From contig AP018172.1 of the NCBI GenBank assembly GCA_002368175.1, forward strand, positions 7,443,001 through 7,507,000: a stretch of 64,000 bases of DNA, read 5' to 3'. Position numbers and translations under genes: made by a program. The stretch's first letter is position 1; each line of letters begins with the position of its first letter. Positions 46,501 through 54,823 of this stretch are shown in pieces. Source of the DNA: Calothrix sp. NIES-2098. GTDB taxonomy: Bacteria; Cyanobacteriota; Cyanobacteriia; Cyanobacteriales; Nostocaceae. The notes beneath the pieces are model-generated. The model was not told the DNA's origin, searched no databases, and worked only from the letters and a program-made list of their open reading frames with translations.

Positions 46501-48049
46501 AAGTACCAATCACTTGGTCTTCTAAAAAAGGCTGTCCTTCCTCCCCAACTTTTTCGGCGCGTCCTTTGCGTATCGCCCGAATTACAGGGTTATGAACTAA
46601 TCGACTGAGGGCGTTATCAACTGCTAAATTGGCTTGCGAAGCTATCAAAGTCCGTCCACCTCGTAGCGCAATTTGATAGCAAATCTCAGCAATTACAGTA
46701 GTTTTGCCCGTACCAGGCGGCCCTTGAATTAAAACCAAATCCTCGGCGGAAAGTACCGTTTCTACTGCTGCTTTTTGACCGGGGTTAGCAGAGGAAAGTA
46801 ATAAATCCTGTGCTTGTAGTTGGACAGTTTTTTGAATAGGTCTAGCTTGGGAAGCGTCAAATAAGAAATTACCCAAGTAGGGATTTTGGGTGCGACCATT
46901 ATTTAAATCGTCTAAAGCTTTTTTCTTGCGCTGAATTTGTTTAATGTCGCCCAGTGCTTCAAAACATAAAAATCCAGTATTGGGAAGCTGATAACGTCCG
47001 CTTGTCATGTAGTCAGCTAAGTCCCGTTCCAGCCTGATGCTGATAATGCAACGCTTGGGGTCAACTTCTTCTATAGAACCTAATAAGCGACTTTGCTGCC
47101 AGTTTTTTCCTGTGGGTGCAGTCTCGAATAGTTTGATGTCGTCGTTTTTGGCTTTTCTGACCCGTTCCCAAAAGTTACCTTCATCTAAGGGATTTTCGTT
47201 AGAACCGTCAAGGGTAGCTGAGGTGACATCAATTTCAAAACTGATTCGCCTTTTGAAGTTGTAGTTGTGGCTGGTATAAAGAACACAGAATTGACGTGCT
47301 TGAGCAATTTTTTCTTCAATTTGCAAAAATGCTTTCCAAGCTTTGAGTTGTTCTTCTGTGGGCACATAGTCGCCGCAAACTGGCGCGGCAGCTATGCGTG
47401 TAAATACTGTTGAGGGTATGCCAATATGATGCTCGTGGTTAGGTAACAGTCGCAAGCGAAAGGGCACAGCATAAGCATTGGCTTGTCCCCGTGAGGTTTG
47501 GAGTAAATACACAGACAGTATTTTTAAACCGTTGTCGCTATTTGGTTGGACGGCGGCTTTAAATCCTAACGTTTTTCCTAACTTCTGAAGTCTGAGGGGT
47601 AATTTACTATCATCGGAGTCTGTCGCTACGATCAAATCCCAAATTTCTTCTTTTGCAGCTCTGCCAGCGCCTTTGCGACGGACATAAAATAGACAAGGCT
47701 TTTGACCGAAACATTCATACATTAACTCGTGGGCATATTCTCGGCGCTCCCCAAATTCGGGATATTCTGCAACCGCAGCAGCGCTTTCAAGATGGCGGAT
47801 AAAACTATCAACCGTCGAATTTACGAACATATAGCCCCAATCTTCGGAGGCTTTTTTCATCCTTGAGGTAGCAACTTTAGTGGCGGGTGGCTTTGCGACT
47901 TTGCGAACTCGTTCAGCCTCGAATTCGGAGATTGAACTGCTGGGGCTTGTGGCGACAATGTTGAGTTCAGCGCAAATTGCTAGTAGCTTTTTGCTGTCTA
48001 CTTTTAATTCGGTTGAGAGTTCGTAGATTCTGATTTTGGTTTTGTTCAT
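43562..48049 (-). CDS. giant SF1 (UPF1/Dna2-type) helicase with N-terminal IF-2 N-like domain
   Basis: A 1495-residue protein. Residues 4-50 (TKIRIYELSTELKVDSKKLL, then AICAELNI, ending FEAERVRKVA) match the IF-2 N-terminal domain. A conserved region at about 66-420 follows. SF1 motifs: GPPGTGKT at 443-450, DEVS near 1202, QYRMHP at 1280-1285, GTVDRFQGME at 1408-1417 and VNVAFSRA at 1443-1450. Between motifs I and II is an insert of about 690 mostly helical, Gln/Glu-rich residues, likely coiled coil. Substrate (DNA or RNA) unknown. Operon with the PLD-like gene. Confidence 0.88.
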   Translation of the reverse strand: MNKTKIRIYELSTELKVDSKKLLAICAELNIVATSPSSSISEFEAERVRKVAKPPATKVATSRMKKASEDWGYMFVNSTVDSFIRHLESAAAVAEYPEFGERREYAHELMYECFGQKPCLFYVRRKGAGRAAKEEIWDLIVATDSDDSKLPLRLQKLGKTLGFKAAVQPNSDNGLKILSVYLLQTSRGQANAYAVPFRLRLLPNHEHHIGIPSTVFTRIAAAPVCGDYVPTEEQLKAWKAFLQIEEKIAQARQFCVLYTSHNYNFKRRISFEIDVTSATLDGSNENPLDEGNFWERVRKAKNDDIKLFETAPTGKNWQQSRLLGSIEEVDPKRCIISIRLERDLADYMTSGRYQLPNTGFLCFEALGDIKQIQRKKKALDDLNNGRTQNPYLGNFLFDASQARPIQKTVQLQAQDLLLSSANPGQKAAVETVLSAEDLVLIQGPPGTGKTTVIAEICYQIALRGGRTLIASQANLAVDNALSRLVHNPVIRAIRKGRAEKVGEEGQPFLEDQVIGTWLYNTATDCENNLRQRRKNVEIFQQLLASSQRFNAYFQAEEEFQQSQQEINQRQPQLEVALNKQESLYQEALAKKTEVETLFSALENLLNAPSIVNWEAPEITNFLPHLRSYTEGNDLVKNFLVNVSKAISLTNILGFVQPQCGAFGLAVWLRETIAEGIPEFRTALIYAQGANVAMLEVAAAVEVFKQHSNKLHQLQKEHQQFFSKQQSLQQTIQNWENRQQEIDAVINAVKEWKATANSRISEILDNSRQSTQALTLDLMQLPPGLVMLANSLKISLMPANYTVNLPDWDLLAKAINYEIEGNFTDRKGKQHSFSYFLQQNFSQIPILLEISDRTQWQDISQQFNNYQYLTNNQRKTLVEAAQIFLSRIQQTYGASWEPNNSESTLTRISQELIESILANARQCVFKVKTETEQQLQHLQKQLTELQNNEIAQSQILNTQNQIETARQDANIKLARVINILEELNQQSNVPNQLRALADQYLTTQANIWEKPQEFSKHVHYWINHLSQLETLIASLEPFAVLEDIKITLYEHLSKLQEETIIFQQQLDSLKLEIAEISKKSQPQPSENLLLERKWWEIEWQTIPDKFKPKNSLNKLCDLEFLRSIKSQFDSWQTQLNQDETHLHKYQGFIQDWIEKVRNPSERDRHDLRQIYLDNSNVVGITCVQAAGRDFSEEFQSFDVVIIDEVSKCTPPELLIPALKGKKLVMVGDHKQLPPMLDTNTLEEVVQEIGSTREEVQFLEESLFKSQFEDADPSIKQMLTTQYRMHPYIMGAINQFYEGKLECGILHPDIKRAHDLAGDIIQPDHHILWVKMPRENEFQEKREGTSLFNLQEIDVIESLCQQFENTWAAKVACGEPKKEIAVITFYGAQLRKIDERLQSELFPSLQIRTGTVDRFQGMERPVVIVSMVRNNNKGDVGFAKKPERVNVAFSRAQELLVIVGCHDLFTQQPGKVGNMYSEVANIVNHHGGFVDVSRILG

Positions 48050-48127
48050 CCAGTAACTTCGGTTACTTGCGCGGAAGTTCTAATTATAAAATCTCACGCA
48101 AAGGCGCAGAGACGCAAAGGGAAAGAT

Positions 48128-49045
48128 TTATAGTTTATATTGCCGATAGACTTGACTAGCAGCGCGATGTAGTAGTGAGTGTCGCCAGACGAGGGAGTTC
48201 AAATCTTCGGCGTAACCGCCACCAATAACGCAGGCGATGGGGTAGCCGGAACTCACACAGGTACTCAAAACCTGCATTTCTCGACGGAAAATGCCAGTGT
48301 CGGTTAAAGCTAATTTTCCCAGGCGATCGCCTACATGGGGATCTACTCCGGCATCATAAAAAACTAAATCTGGTTGGATGTCAGATAATAAATCTGGTAA
48401 ATACTTTGCTAAAGTTTGCAGGTAGGCATCATCTTCCATTCCTACTGGTAGGGGAACATCTAAATCGCTTTTCTGCTTTGTGCCTGGAAAGTTGACTTCA
48501 CAATGCATCGAGAATGTGAACACGCTTTCGTCTTCTTGGAAAATAAAGGCTGTGCCGTCGCCTTGGTGTACATCTAAATCCACAATTAAAATTTTTTGCA
48601 CAAGTCCGAGTTTTTGTAAAACGCGGGATGCGATCGCTAAATCATTGAAAATACAAAAACCAGATCCATAACTGGGAAAGGCGTGGTGAGTTCCACCCGC
48701 TGTATTGCAAGCTAAACCTTGAGTTAGTGCTAGTTGGGCAGTGAGTATTGTACCACCGACCGCTACACAGGTACGATTCGCCAGCGCCGGACTCCAAGGT
48801 AAACCAATACGCCGTTGGGCTTTCACATCTAAGGTTCCCTGACAGTAGGCTTGAACGTAGTCACAGGTGTGAACTAACTCTATCAACTCTGATAACGGAC
48901 GTTGTGGGGTATGACATTGTTCGATTTGCACCACGCCATCAGCTAACAGCAGTTCGTATAGTTGATGAAACTTCGCCATTGGAAAGCGATGTCCTGGAGG
49001 TAATGGTGCAACGTAATCTCGGTGATAAATAATTGGTAAGTCCAT
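48128..49045 (-). CDS. histone deacetylase/acetoin utilisation family protein
   Basis: A 305-residue Zn-dependent arginase/deacetylase-fold enzyme. Motifs: AGGTHHAFPSYGSGFCIFND with the catalytic His pair, ILIVDLDVHQGDGTAFIF with metal ligands Asp and His, VFYDAGVDPHVGD with the third Asp, and CVIGGGYAED. Natural substrate unknown; relatives deacetylate proteins, acetylpolyamines or other acetyl compounds. I chose ATG 49045 over a TTG two codons upstream. The start codon borders an AGTCAAA heptamer array. Confidence 0.9.
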   Translation of the reverse strand: MDLPIIYHRDYVAPLPPGHRFPMAKFHQLYELLLADGVVQIEQCHTPQRPLSELIELVHTCDYVQAYCQGTLDVKAQRRIGLPWSPALANRTCVAVGGTILTAQLALTQGLACNTAGGTHHAFPSYGSGFCIFNDLAIASRVLQKLGLVQKILIVDLDVHQGDGTAFIFQEDESVFTFSMHCEVNFPGTKQKSDLDVPLPVGMEDDAYLQTLAKYLPDLLSDIQPDLVFYDAGVDPHVGDRLGKLALTDTGIFRREMQVLSTCVSSGYPIACVIGGGYAEDLNSLVWRHSLLHRAASQVYRQYKL

Positions 49046-49150
49046 TGTCAAGAGTCAAAAGTCAAGAGTCAGTTGTCATTAGGCAATAGGCAATAATAAT
49101 TTCTTTACTCCTTGCTTCCTTGTCCCCCTTGTCCCCCTTGTCTTTCTTCG
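49046..49150. repeat. STRR heptamers and pyrimidine-rich nonamers
   Basis: GTCAAGAGTCAAAAGTCAAG heptamers at 49049-49070, then AGGCAATAGGCAAT, then CCTTGTCCCCCTTGTCCCCC (TTGTCCCCC nonamers) to about 49142. It fills the divergent gap between the deacetylase-family gene and the 172-residue protein gene. Confidence 0.8.
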
Positions 49151-49241
49151 CTCATCTCCCCAATCCTCGCTTAATGTTTACACTAAAAAGTGACAAAGAA
49201 AACATAGCAATCAAGCCTCAGTGCTTATTTAGTAGCTGATA

Positions 49242-49760
49242 ATGCAAGTAAAAACTCTGTGGCAACCAGGTAGTGGCAATCCTGATAATCCCCAAAATTT
49301 AGCTACCATTCGTCAATGGTGGGAAAGTATTAATAGTAAAGAAGTTACATGGCAGCACAGAATAATTACTGAAAATAAAGAAGTTGAGCAACTAGACTGG
49401 GAACCAAAACGGTTTGATGAGGATTTTGCGATCGCTAATCCAGAAATTCGTGGTATTACTCTCTATTGGCGTAAATCTGATTCTCCCCAGGAACGTAACA
49501 TCACGCCTTACAAACTAATTCTTGATAGCCTCCACCAAAATTTATATATTTTTCCTCAGTCACAAAAAGAACTAGTTATCCGGGTAGGTTTAAAGACTCT
49601 TACTTATCAAACAATTTCTCTCACAAACCCCCAATATCTATATAATCCATCTGGTGAAAACTACATCCTCACTTTACAGGATGCAACGCAACAGCTAGAA
49701 GTAAAAGTTACTATGAGTCCAGAAAATCTCAAACAGTTACTTCAGCAACTTACAAGGTAA
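49242..49760 (+). CDS. conserved hypothetical protein
   Basis: A 172-residue acidic soluble protein, with WQPGSGNPDNPQNLATIRQW near the N-terminus and a beta-rich middle (YKLILDSLHQNLYIFPQSQK). I do not recognise a named family. It has no signal peptide or membrane segment. The ATG lacks a strong ribosome site but the frame is long and codon use looks like its neighbours. The mscS gene follows after 60 bp on the same strand. Confidence 0.65.
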   Translation: MQVKTLWQPGSGNPDNPQNLATIRQWWESINSKEVTWQHRIITENKEVEQLDWEPKRFDEDFAIANPEIRGITLYWRKSDSPQERNITPYKLILDSLHQNLYIFPQSQKELVIRVGLKTLTYQTISLTNPQYLYNPSGENYILTLQDATQQLEVKVTMSPENLKQLLQQLTR

Positions 49761-49820
49761 AATTTACCAAAAGTGAGTTCCACTCACTGAGTTCCGTAAT
49801 TTTGAATATCAAATTTCAAA

Positions 49821-50852
49821 TTGATTATGATGCAATGGATTCTGCCGATTGTATTTATTCTAGCTGGCTTACTAGCGGGAATAATTGCGGAAAAATTTGT
49901 CTTCAAGAAGCTAAAAATCTTTATTACAAATAGAAAAATTCCTGGAAGTGAAATTATATTTTCCTCTCTGCATCGCATGACCTTTCTTTGGTTTGCGATC
50001 GCGGGATTTTTGGCAGCTATTCTGAGCGCTCCGATCAAGCCAGATGTTGCTAATTTATTGCAAAAAATCGTTACTATAATTGTACTTTACTCGGTAACTC
50101 TAGTTTTAGCTAGATTGACTGCTGGTTTTGTGAATTTATTTACTCACAGAACCGAAGGTGTTTCAGCATCCCTAGTTGCTAATATTGCTATGGCTGCTGT
50201 CTTAATGTTAGGGACATTAATTTTATTACAAACATTGGGCGTACAAATTACACCAATAGTCACTACATTAGGTATTAGTGGTCTCGCAGTTGGTTTAGCA
50301 CTTAAAGATACACTGGAAAATTTATTTTCTGGTTTTTATTTATTGATTTCCAAGCAAGTGAGAACTGGTGATTATGTCAAACTAGCAGACAACCATGAAG
50401 GATATGTAATCGATATTTCTTGGAGAAGTACAACTATTAGAGAACTTTCTAATAATGTGATAATTGTTCCTAATTCTAAGCTAGCCTCGGCAATTTTTAT
50501 TAATTATCATCTACCAGTTAAAGAAATTACATTAACTCTGAATGTGGGAGTAGATTATGAGAGCGACTTGGAACAAGTAGAGAAAGTAACTGTTCAAGTA
50601 GCTAAAGAAGTGATGCAAGAAATAGCACCAGAATTAATCGCTAATGAACCTTATATCAGGTTTAACAAATTTGGTGACTTTAGTATAGATTTTACTTTAT
50701 ATATGCGCGTCAATGAATTCTTTGACCAGCGCATTGGTAAGCATTTATTTATTAAGAAACTGCATAAGCGATATCAACAAGAAGGAATTAAAATACCTTT
50801 TCCAACTAGAGAATTGTATATGCAAGAAAATTCAGCACAAGCCGAACGTTAA
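49821..50852 (+). CDS. small-conductance mechanosensitive channel, MscS family
   Basis: A 343-residue channel that vents solutes during hypo-osmotic shock. Hydrophobic helices fill the first 170 residues. The pore-lining helix and beta domain are seen as IVTTLGISGLAVGLALKDTL, then ENLFSGFYLLISKQVRTGDY and VIDISWRSTTIRELSNNVII with VPNSKLA. The C-terminal alpha/beta part ends with EGIKIPFPTRELYM, the common MscS ending. A bidirectional terminator follows. Confidence 0.93.
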   Translation: MIMMQWILPIVFILAGLLAGIIAEKFVFKKLKIFITNRKIPGSEIIFSSLHRMTFLWFAIAGFLAAILSAPIKPDVANLLQKIVTIIVLYSVTLVLARLTAGFVNLFTHRTEGVSASLVANIAMAAVLMLGTLILLQTLGVQITPIVTTLGISGLAVGLALKDTLENLFSGFYLLISKQVRTGDYVKLADNHEGYVIDISWRSTTIRELSNNVIIVPNSKLASAIFINYHLPVKEITLTLNVGVDYESDLEQVEKVTVQVAKEVMQEIAPELIANEPYIRFNKFGDFSIDFTLYMRVNEFFDQRIGKHLFIKKLHKRYQQEGIKIPFPTRELYMQENSAQAER

Positions 50853-50859
50853 AAAAACG

Positions 50860-50896
50860 AAACCCCGGTCTTTCTCTTAAAAGAAACCGGGTTTTT
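50860..50896. terminator. bidirectional rho-independent terminator
   Basis: AAACCCCGGT-CTTTCT pairs with AGAAA-CCGGGTTT across a short AU-rich loop. T-runs exist on the plus strand (GGGTTTTT) and, in complement, on the minus strand (GTTTCGTTTTTTT). It lies between the convergent mscS and SLH genes. Confidence 0.8.
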
Positions 50897-50923
50897 AAAA
50901 TTAATAAGTTACTGGTCTAATTC

Positions 50924-52630
50924 TCACTTTCTTCCTGGAGTGCGTCCGCCTTCATCATTGCTACCACCGTGGGGATGGGAATTACCGGGGTCGCAACCTT
51001 CGGCACCATTACCTATGCCTTGGTTACAATGACGGCGCGGTTTCCCACTTTCTGCTGGGGTGATACTTTCATCTAAAACTTCAGAACGCTGGGTTCTTTC
51101 TACAGCATACTGAGAGGATATATCTGCCACTTCACCAGTGCTGACTAATGATTTATATATCAAAGCAGTAACTTCAGCTCTGGTTGCTACTTTATTAGCA
51201 TTCAGAGTTTGCACATTGGGATAATTGACTACAATACCTCGTTGTGTGAGTGCTGCGATCGCATTGCGGACATCGCTACGAATTGAAACCGCATCGGTGT
51301 AAGCGGCTAAAATCGTTTCCGTAGAACCGCTAAATGTATAATTGAGACCTCGTGCCAAGGTTAGCAAAACTTCTAAGCGAGATAGGCTTTGAGCCGGGTT
51401 AAATTGAGTACCAGAAACTGCTAAAAAGCCTTTTGAATAAGCCTCGCGGATAGCATTATAAGCCCAATGGCTGGTGGAAACATCCCTAAAACTGATAGGG
51501 TTGCGAACTTTTACCTTATCAAAAGCCTGACTCAGCATCGCCGCAAATTGGGCGCGAGTCAACTGTTCATCTGGACGAAAGCTACCATCGGGAAAACCTT
51601 CGATAATTTGTAAGGCTGCTAATTCAGCAATAAAATCTTTAGCCCAGTGGTTTGTTGATACATCGTTAAAGTTTACCTGAACGCTGTTGTCTACACCAAC
51701 CTCGCGATACATCATCATCATCTGGCTGACATTGTAAACAGAATTGTTATCATCGCTAACTTCAACAAGATCGACCACTTCACCAGGTCTAGCTTTCAAA
51801 GCTAAAGCTGAACTGGAACTGAAAGCATTAATTGATTGGCGCACCAAGGTATATTCACCTTGAGTAAAAGAGTTAGGATAAACGCTAGTAGCTGGAACTG
51901 CTGACCAACCTTGGACTTGAAATTCACTAACATTAATTGATTGCGAACTACTCAGGAAGCTAACACGTTCGTTGCTAACTTGGGTGAAGTAGTCGTATGT
52001 GGTAGAATTTGAGTCAATTTTGCCGTCCGAGTTCGCATCAACGCCATAAACAGTGCGGACAACTTGATATTCACTGGGGTTAGCAGACAAGATTAAGTTA
52101 ACTGTGGTGTTTGCTGCTAAACATTCAAATTCGCTATAGCCAATAAAGCGGTTTTGAGTATCATACAACCGCACGACAACGCGATCGCCTGCTCTTAAGC
52201 CCTTAACAAATTTGGCTTTTTGCTTAATCTTGTATTTGTAATCGCCCAAAAACCGTTCTTTTAAATAACCCTTGCCACGTTTACCCTTGACAGAAATACG
52301 GGTAATTACTTCCGAAAAATTACCAGCAGGTTGCCAAACAGCAAGATTAAAACCAGTTGCTTTTCCCTTTACGGAATTACTACTAGTGATTACCTGGTTG
52401 CGGCGTTCTGTCGTCACAGTCCGCCTCTGAATAGTCGTGCTACGGGTCGTTTCTACTTTTTTATCAGCTAAAAGCTGCTGACTTGGAGAATTTCCTGTAG
52501 TTTGTGCAACATTGGTAGAAGACCCTGAAGCCGTATTGGCATAAGCTGTTGGCGAAAACATTGCTACAAACGTAGCAGCAACAACAACTTTGCTTAAGTA
52601 AGCTAAGTAACTCTGATTTATGTGTTTCAT
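50924..52630 (-). CDS. SLH-domain secreted protein with Cys/Gly/Asn-rich tail
   Basis: A 568-residue exported protein with an N-terminal signal peptide (cleavage near AYAN, residue 32). An EF-hand-like loop, VDANSDGKIDSNS, lies near residue 200. Three S-layer homology units follow: FNDVSTNHWAKDFIAELAAL with FPDGSFRPDEQLTRAQFAAM, then FRDVSTSHWAYNAIREAYSK, then a third from YTDAVSIRSDVRNAIAAL. SLH domains bind the cell wall. The last 38 residues read RRHCNQGIGNGAEGCDPGNS then HPHGGSNDEGGRTPGRK, an unusual tail. Not a porin: no beta-barrel half is present. Confidence 0.87.
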   Translation of the reverse strand: MKHINQSYLAYLSKVVVAATFVAMFSPTAYANTASGSSTNVAQTTGNSPSQQLLADKKVETTRSTTIQRRTVTTERRNQVITSSNSVKGKATGFNLAVWQPAGNFSEVITRISVKGKRGKGYLKERFLGDYKYKIKQKAKFVKGLRAGDRVVVRLYDTQNRFIGYSEFECLAANTTVNLILSANPSEYQVVRTVYGVDANSDGKIDSNSTTYDYFTQVSNERVSFLSSSQSINVSEFQVQGWSAVPATSVYPNSFTQGEYTLVRQSINAFSSSSALALKARPGEVVDLVEVSDDNNSVYNVSQMMMMYREVGVDNSVQVNFNDVSTNHWAKDFIAELAALQIIEGFPDGSFRPDEQLTRAQFAAMLSQAFDKVKVRNPISFRDVSTSHWAYNAIREAYSKGFLAVSGTQFNPAQSLSRLEVLLTLARGLNYTFSGSTETILAAYTDAVSIRSDVRNAIAALTQRGIVVNYPNVQTLNANKVATRAEVTALIYKSLVSTGEVADISSQYAVERTQRSEVLDESITPAESGKPRRHCNQGIGNGAEGCDPGNSHPHGGSNDEGGRTPGRK

Positions 52631-52776
52631 CTCAGTTCACACCGATGGGCTATTAGGTCAAGGGAAATTTTTATTTCCTGGAATTATTAATCCCGTAATT
52701 TAGATGAAACTAACATGAATAATTTATACTTAGCCAAATAAAAACAACACTTTTAGTAAAGTAATATTACTGAAAG

Positions 52777-53508
52777 CTATTGCGCAAATCTTTTTACCTC
52801 ATCCACGCTTAAGCTAAGTGTGTTTGCAACTTGTTCTACACTTAAGCCCAACTCCAATAGTTTAGGTATTGCATCCAGTCGTGCTTGTTCGGCTGCTTGT
52901 CGTGCTTGTTCCGTTTCTTTGTAACTCAAGAGTGTTTTCTCAGTTCGAGGATTATAAAACCTCAATTCTCCGTTAATTACTCTCAAATCTAAATCTAATA
53001 CTTGGCTGTGAATTGAGAATACCCCATCAGCTAATACTGTTGATGTAATAGCTTGATATTTACCGTCAAACAAACTTCTACCTTTGAGTTGGGGATTCAG
53101 ATAATCTCCTGGCGGATCGTACTGGAAATATTCTTGTACGCCTAAAGCCTCATACTTCAAAGGCTTTTCTATTTCGTCATTTTCCTGAGTCGTTGCAGAA
53201 GTGATTTCCAAAACAAAACTAGGGACTTTCTCGCCTTCTTCCCAAACCTTATAGCTGAGGCGCTTTTTCTTCTCAACCCCAAACACCATAAACACATCGG
53301 GCGCGACTACAGCACTAGGAATACCTTTTTTGTAGTAAATAAACAGATTCCCCGATACATAGACATCATCTCGGTCTTGAAAATAAATATCTAGGGCTTC
53401 TACACCATAAATTAAATAATCGCGTGCTGGATCGCTCTCTGCGATCGCTTTACCGTCAGAGTCTGGGTAGAAAATCTCAGTCTTGAGTTGGTTGGAAGCA
53501 ATAGTCAT
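52777..53508 (-). CDS. Uma2 family (DUF820) putative nuclease
   Basis: A 243-residue protein of the Uma2/DUF820 PD-(D/E)XK-like family, very abundant in cyanobacteria. Family marks: VVAPDVFMVFGVEKKK, VPSFVLEITSATTQENDE and YEALGVQEYFQYDPPGDYL. A C-terminal helical tail (ETEQARQAAEQARLDAIPKL) is typical of the longer members. Its true role is unknown. I chose ATG 53508; the frame is open to 53547. No ribosome site decides. Confidence 0.85.
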   Translation of the reverse strand: MTIASNQLKTEIFYPDSDGKAIAESDPARDYLIYGVEALDIYFQDRDDVYVSGNLFIYYKKGIPSAVVAPDVFMVFGVEKKKRLSYKVWEEGEKVPSFVLEITSATTQENDEIEKPLKYEALGVQEYFQYDPPGDYLNPQLKGRSLFDGKYQAITSTVLADGVFSIHSQVLDLDLRVINGELRFYNPRTEKTLLSYKETEQARQAAEQARLDAIPKLLELGLSVEQVANTLSLSVDEVKRFAQ

Positions 53509-53687
53509 AAGCAATTCAAACTCAAATACAGAAACGAATTGTGACAAGCATCCCAGCTAGTAAATCTACACCAATTCAATGCATTCAATGCACAACCAAG
53601 TAGGGTTGGTTCAAAAATAGCATTTTGTCTAGAACTCTTGCAGGTAGGAGATATTACTATAAAAACAATACTTTAGGAATCTTAATA

Positions 53688-54578
53688 ATGAATTTAGCTA
53701 CCCAGCAGTTACCTTCAGTAACTTTGGAAAAATCCCTTTGGACATGGCGAGGCTATAAAATTCAGTACACTGTCATGGGTACAGGACGCCCTTTAGTACT
53801 GGTTCATGGCTTTGGCGCTTCCATTGGACATTGGCGCAAAAATATCCCAGTCTTAGCAAATGCTGGTTATCAAGTTTTCGCTATAGACTTATTGGGTTTT
53901 GGTGGTTCTGAGAAAGCAGCAATTAATTACACCATAGAAGTGTGGGTGGAACTGCTCAAAGATTTCTGGCAAGCACACATCAAAGAACCTGCTGTATTTA
54001 TCGGTAATTCCATCGGCGCACTTATCAGCTTGATGGTACTAGCAGAACATCCAGAAATAGGGGCGGGTGGTGTTTTAATTAACTCTGCTGGTGGTTTGAG
54101 CCATCGTCCCCACGAATTGAATCCACCATTACGCATTGTGATGGCAGCTTTTAACAGAGTAGTGCGATCGCGTATTACAGGCAAATTGGTTTTTAACCGC
54201 ATCCGTCAAAAAGCTCAAATTCGCCGCACTCTCTACCAGGTGTACCGCAACCGCGAAGCCGTTACAGATGAATTAGTCGATCTACTTTATACCCCAGCCT
54301 GCGATCCGGGAGCGCAACAAGTTTTTGCATCTATTCTCACAGCACCTCCTGGCCCAACTCCTGCGGAACTTTTACCTAAGGTAGAGCGTCCCTTATTGGT
54401 AATTTGGGGTGCTGATGACCCTTGGACACCAATTACGGGAGCAAAGATTTACGAAGAAGCGCGTGAGAATGGCAAACAAATCAAAATTATTCCCATTCCC
54501 AACGCTGGTCATTGTCCCCATGATGAAGTCCCAGATGTTGTCAATACCCAAATTGTGGATTGGCTAGCGCAAAGGTGA
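53688..54578 (+). CDS. alpha/beta hydrolase
   Basis: A 296-residue hydrolase with PLVLVHGFGASIGHWRKNIP near residue 36-55, nucleophile GNSIGA, acid in VIWGADDPWTP and base in PNAGHCPHDE. The GASIGHWR pattern is common in cyanobacterial and plastid hydrolases related to pheophytinase-type proteins, but the substrate cannot be read from the sequence. I chose ATG 53688; the frame is open from 53625. A strong hairpin follows. Confidence 0.88.
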   Translation: MNLATQQLPSVTLEKSLWTWRGYKIQYTVMGTGRPLVLVHGFGASIGHWRKNIPVLANAGYQVFAIDLLGFGGSEKAAINYTIEVWVELLKDFWQAHIKEPAVFIGNSIGALISLMVLAEHPEIGAGGVLINSAGGLSHRPHELNPPLRIVMAAFNRVVRSRITGKLVFNRIRQKAQIRRTLYQVYRNREAVTDELVDLLYTPACDPGAQQVFASILTAPPGPTPAELLPKVERPLLVIWGADDPWTPITGAKIYEEARENGKQIKIIPIPNAGHCPHDEVPDVVNTQIVDWLAQR

Positions 54579-54585
54579 TGATCTC

Positions 54586-54616
54586 GCGCATAGGCGTCTT
54601 CTCGACGTCTATGCGC
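54586..54616 (+). terminator. long hairpin after the hydrolase gene
   Basis: GCGCATAGGCGTC (54586-54598) pairs with GACGTCTATGCGC (54604-54616), thirteen pairs with one G-U, around TTCTC. The U-tract is weak (CTTTGTG). It may be a terminator or a copy of the AGACGC-type dispersed repeat. Confidence 0.65.
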
Positions 54617-54823
54617 CTTTGTGCAAGAGGATATTAAGTTTTTTACCCAGTTTAGGCTAAAAAAGGCTGAAGTCTAAAGGATGAGGAATGAAACAAGATG
54701 CAAGCTACCTCTGATGGGCAAAAAAATCAGATTTTGTCGATATTCATCAGCCACTTGCATGAGTAGGGTAATTTCATACTTCATCCTTCATTTGACAAAA
54801 TTAAAATTGTGTGGTGATTGTCT

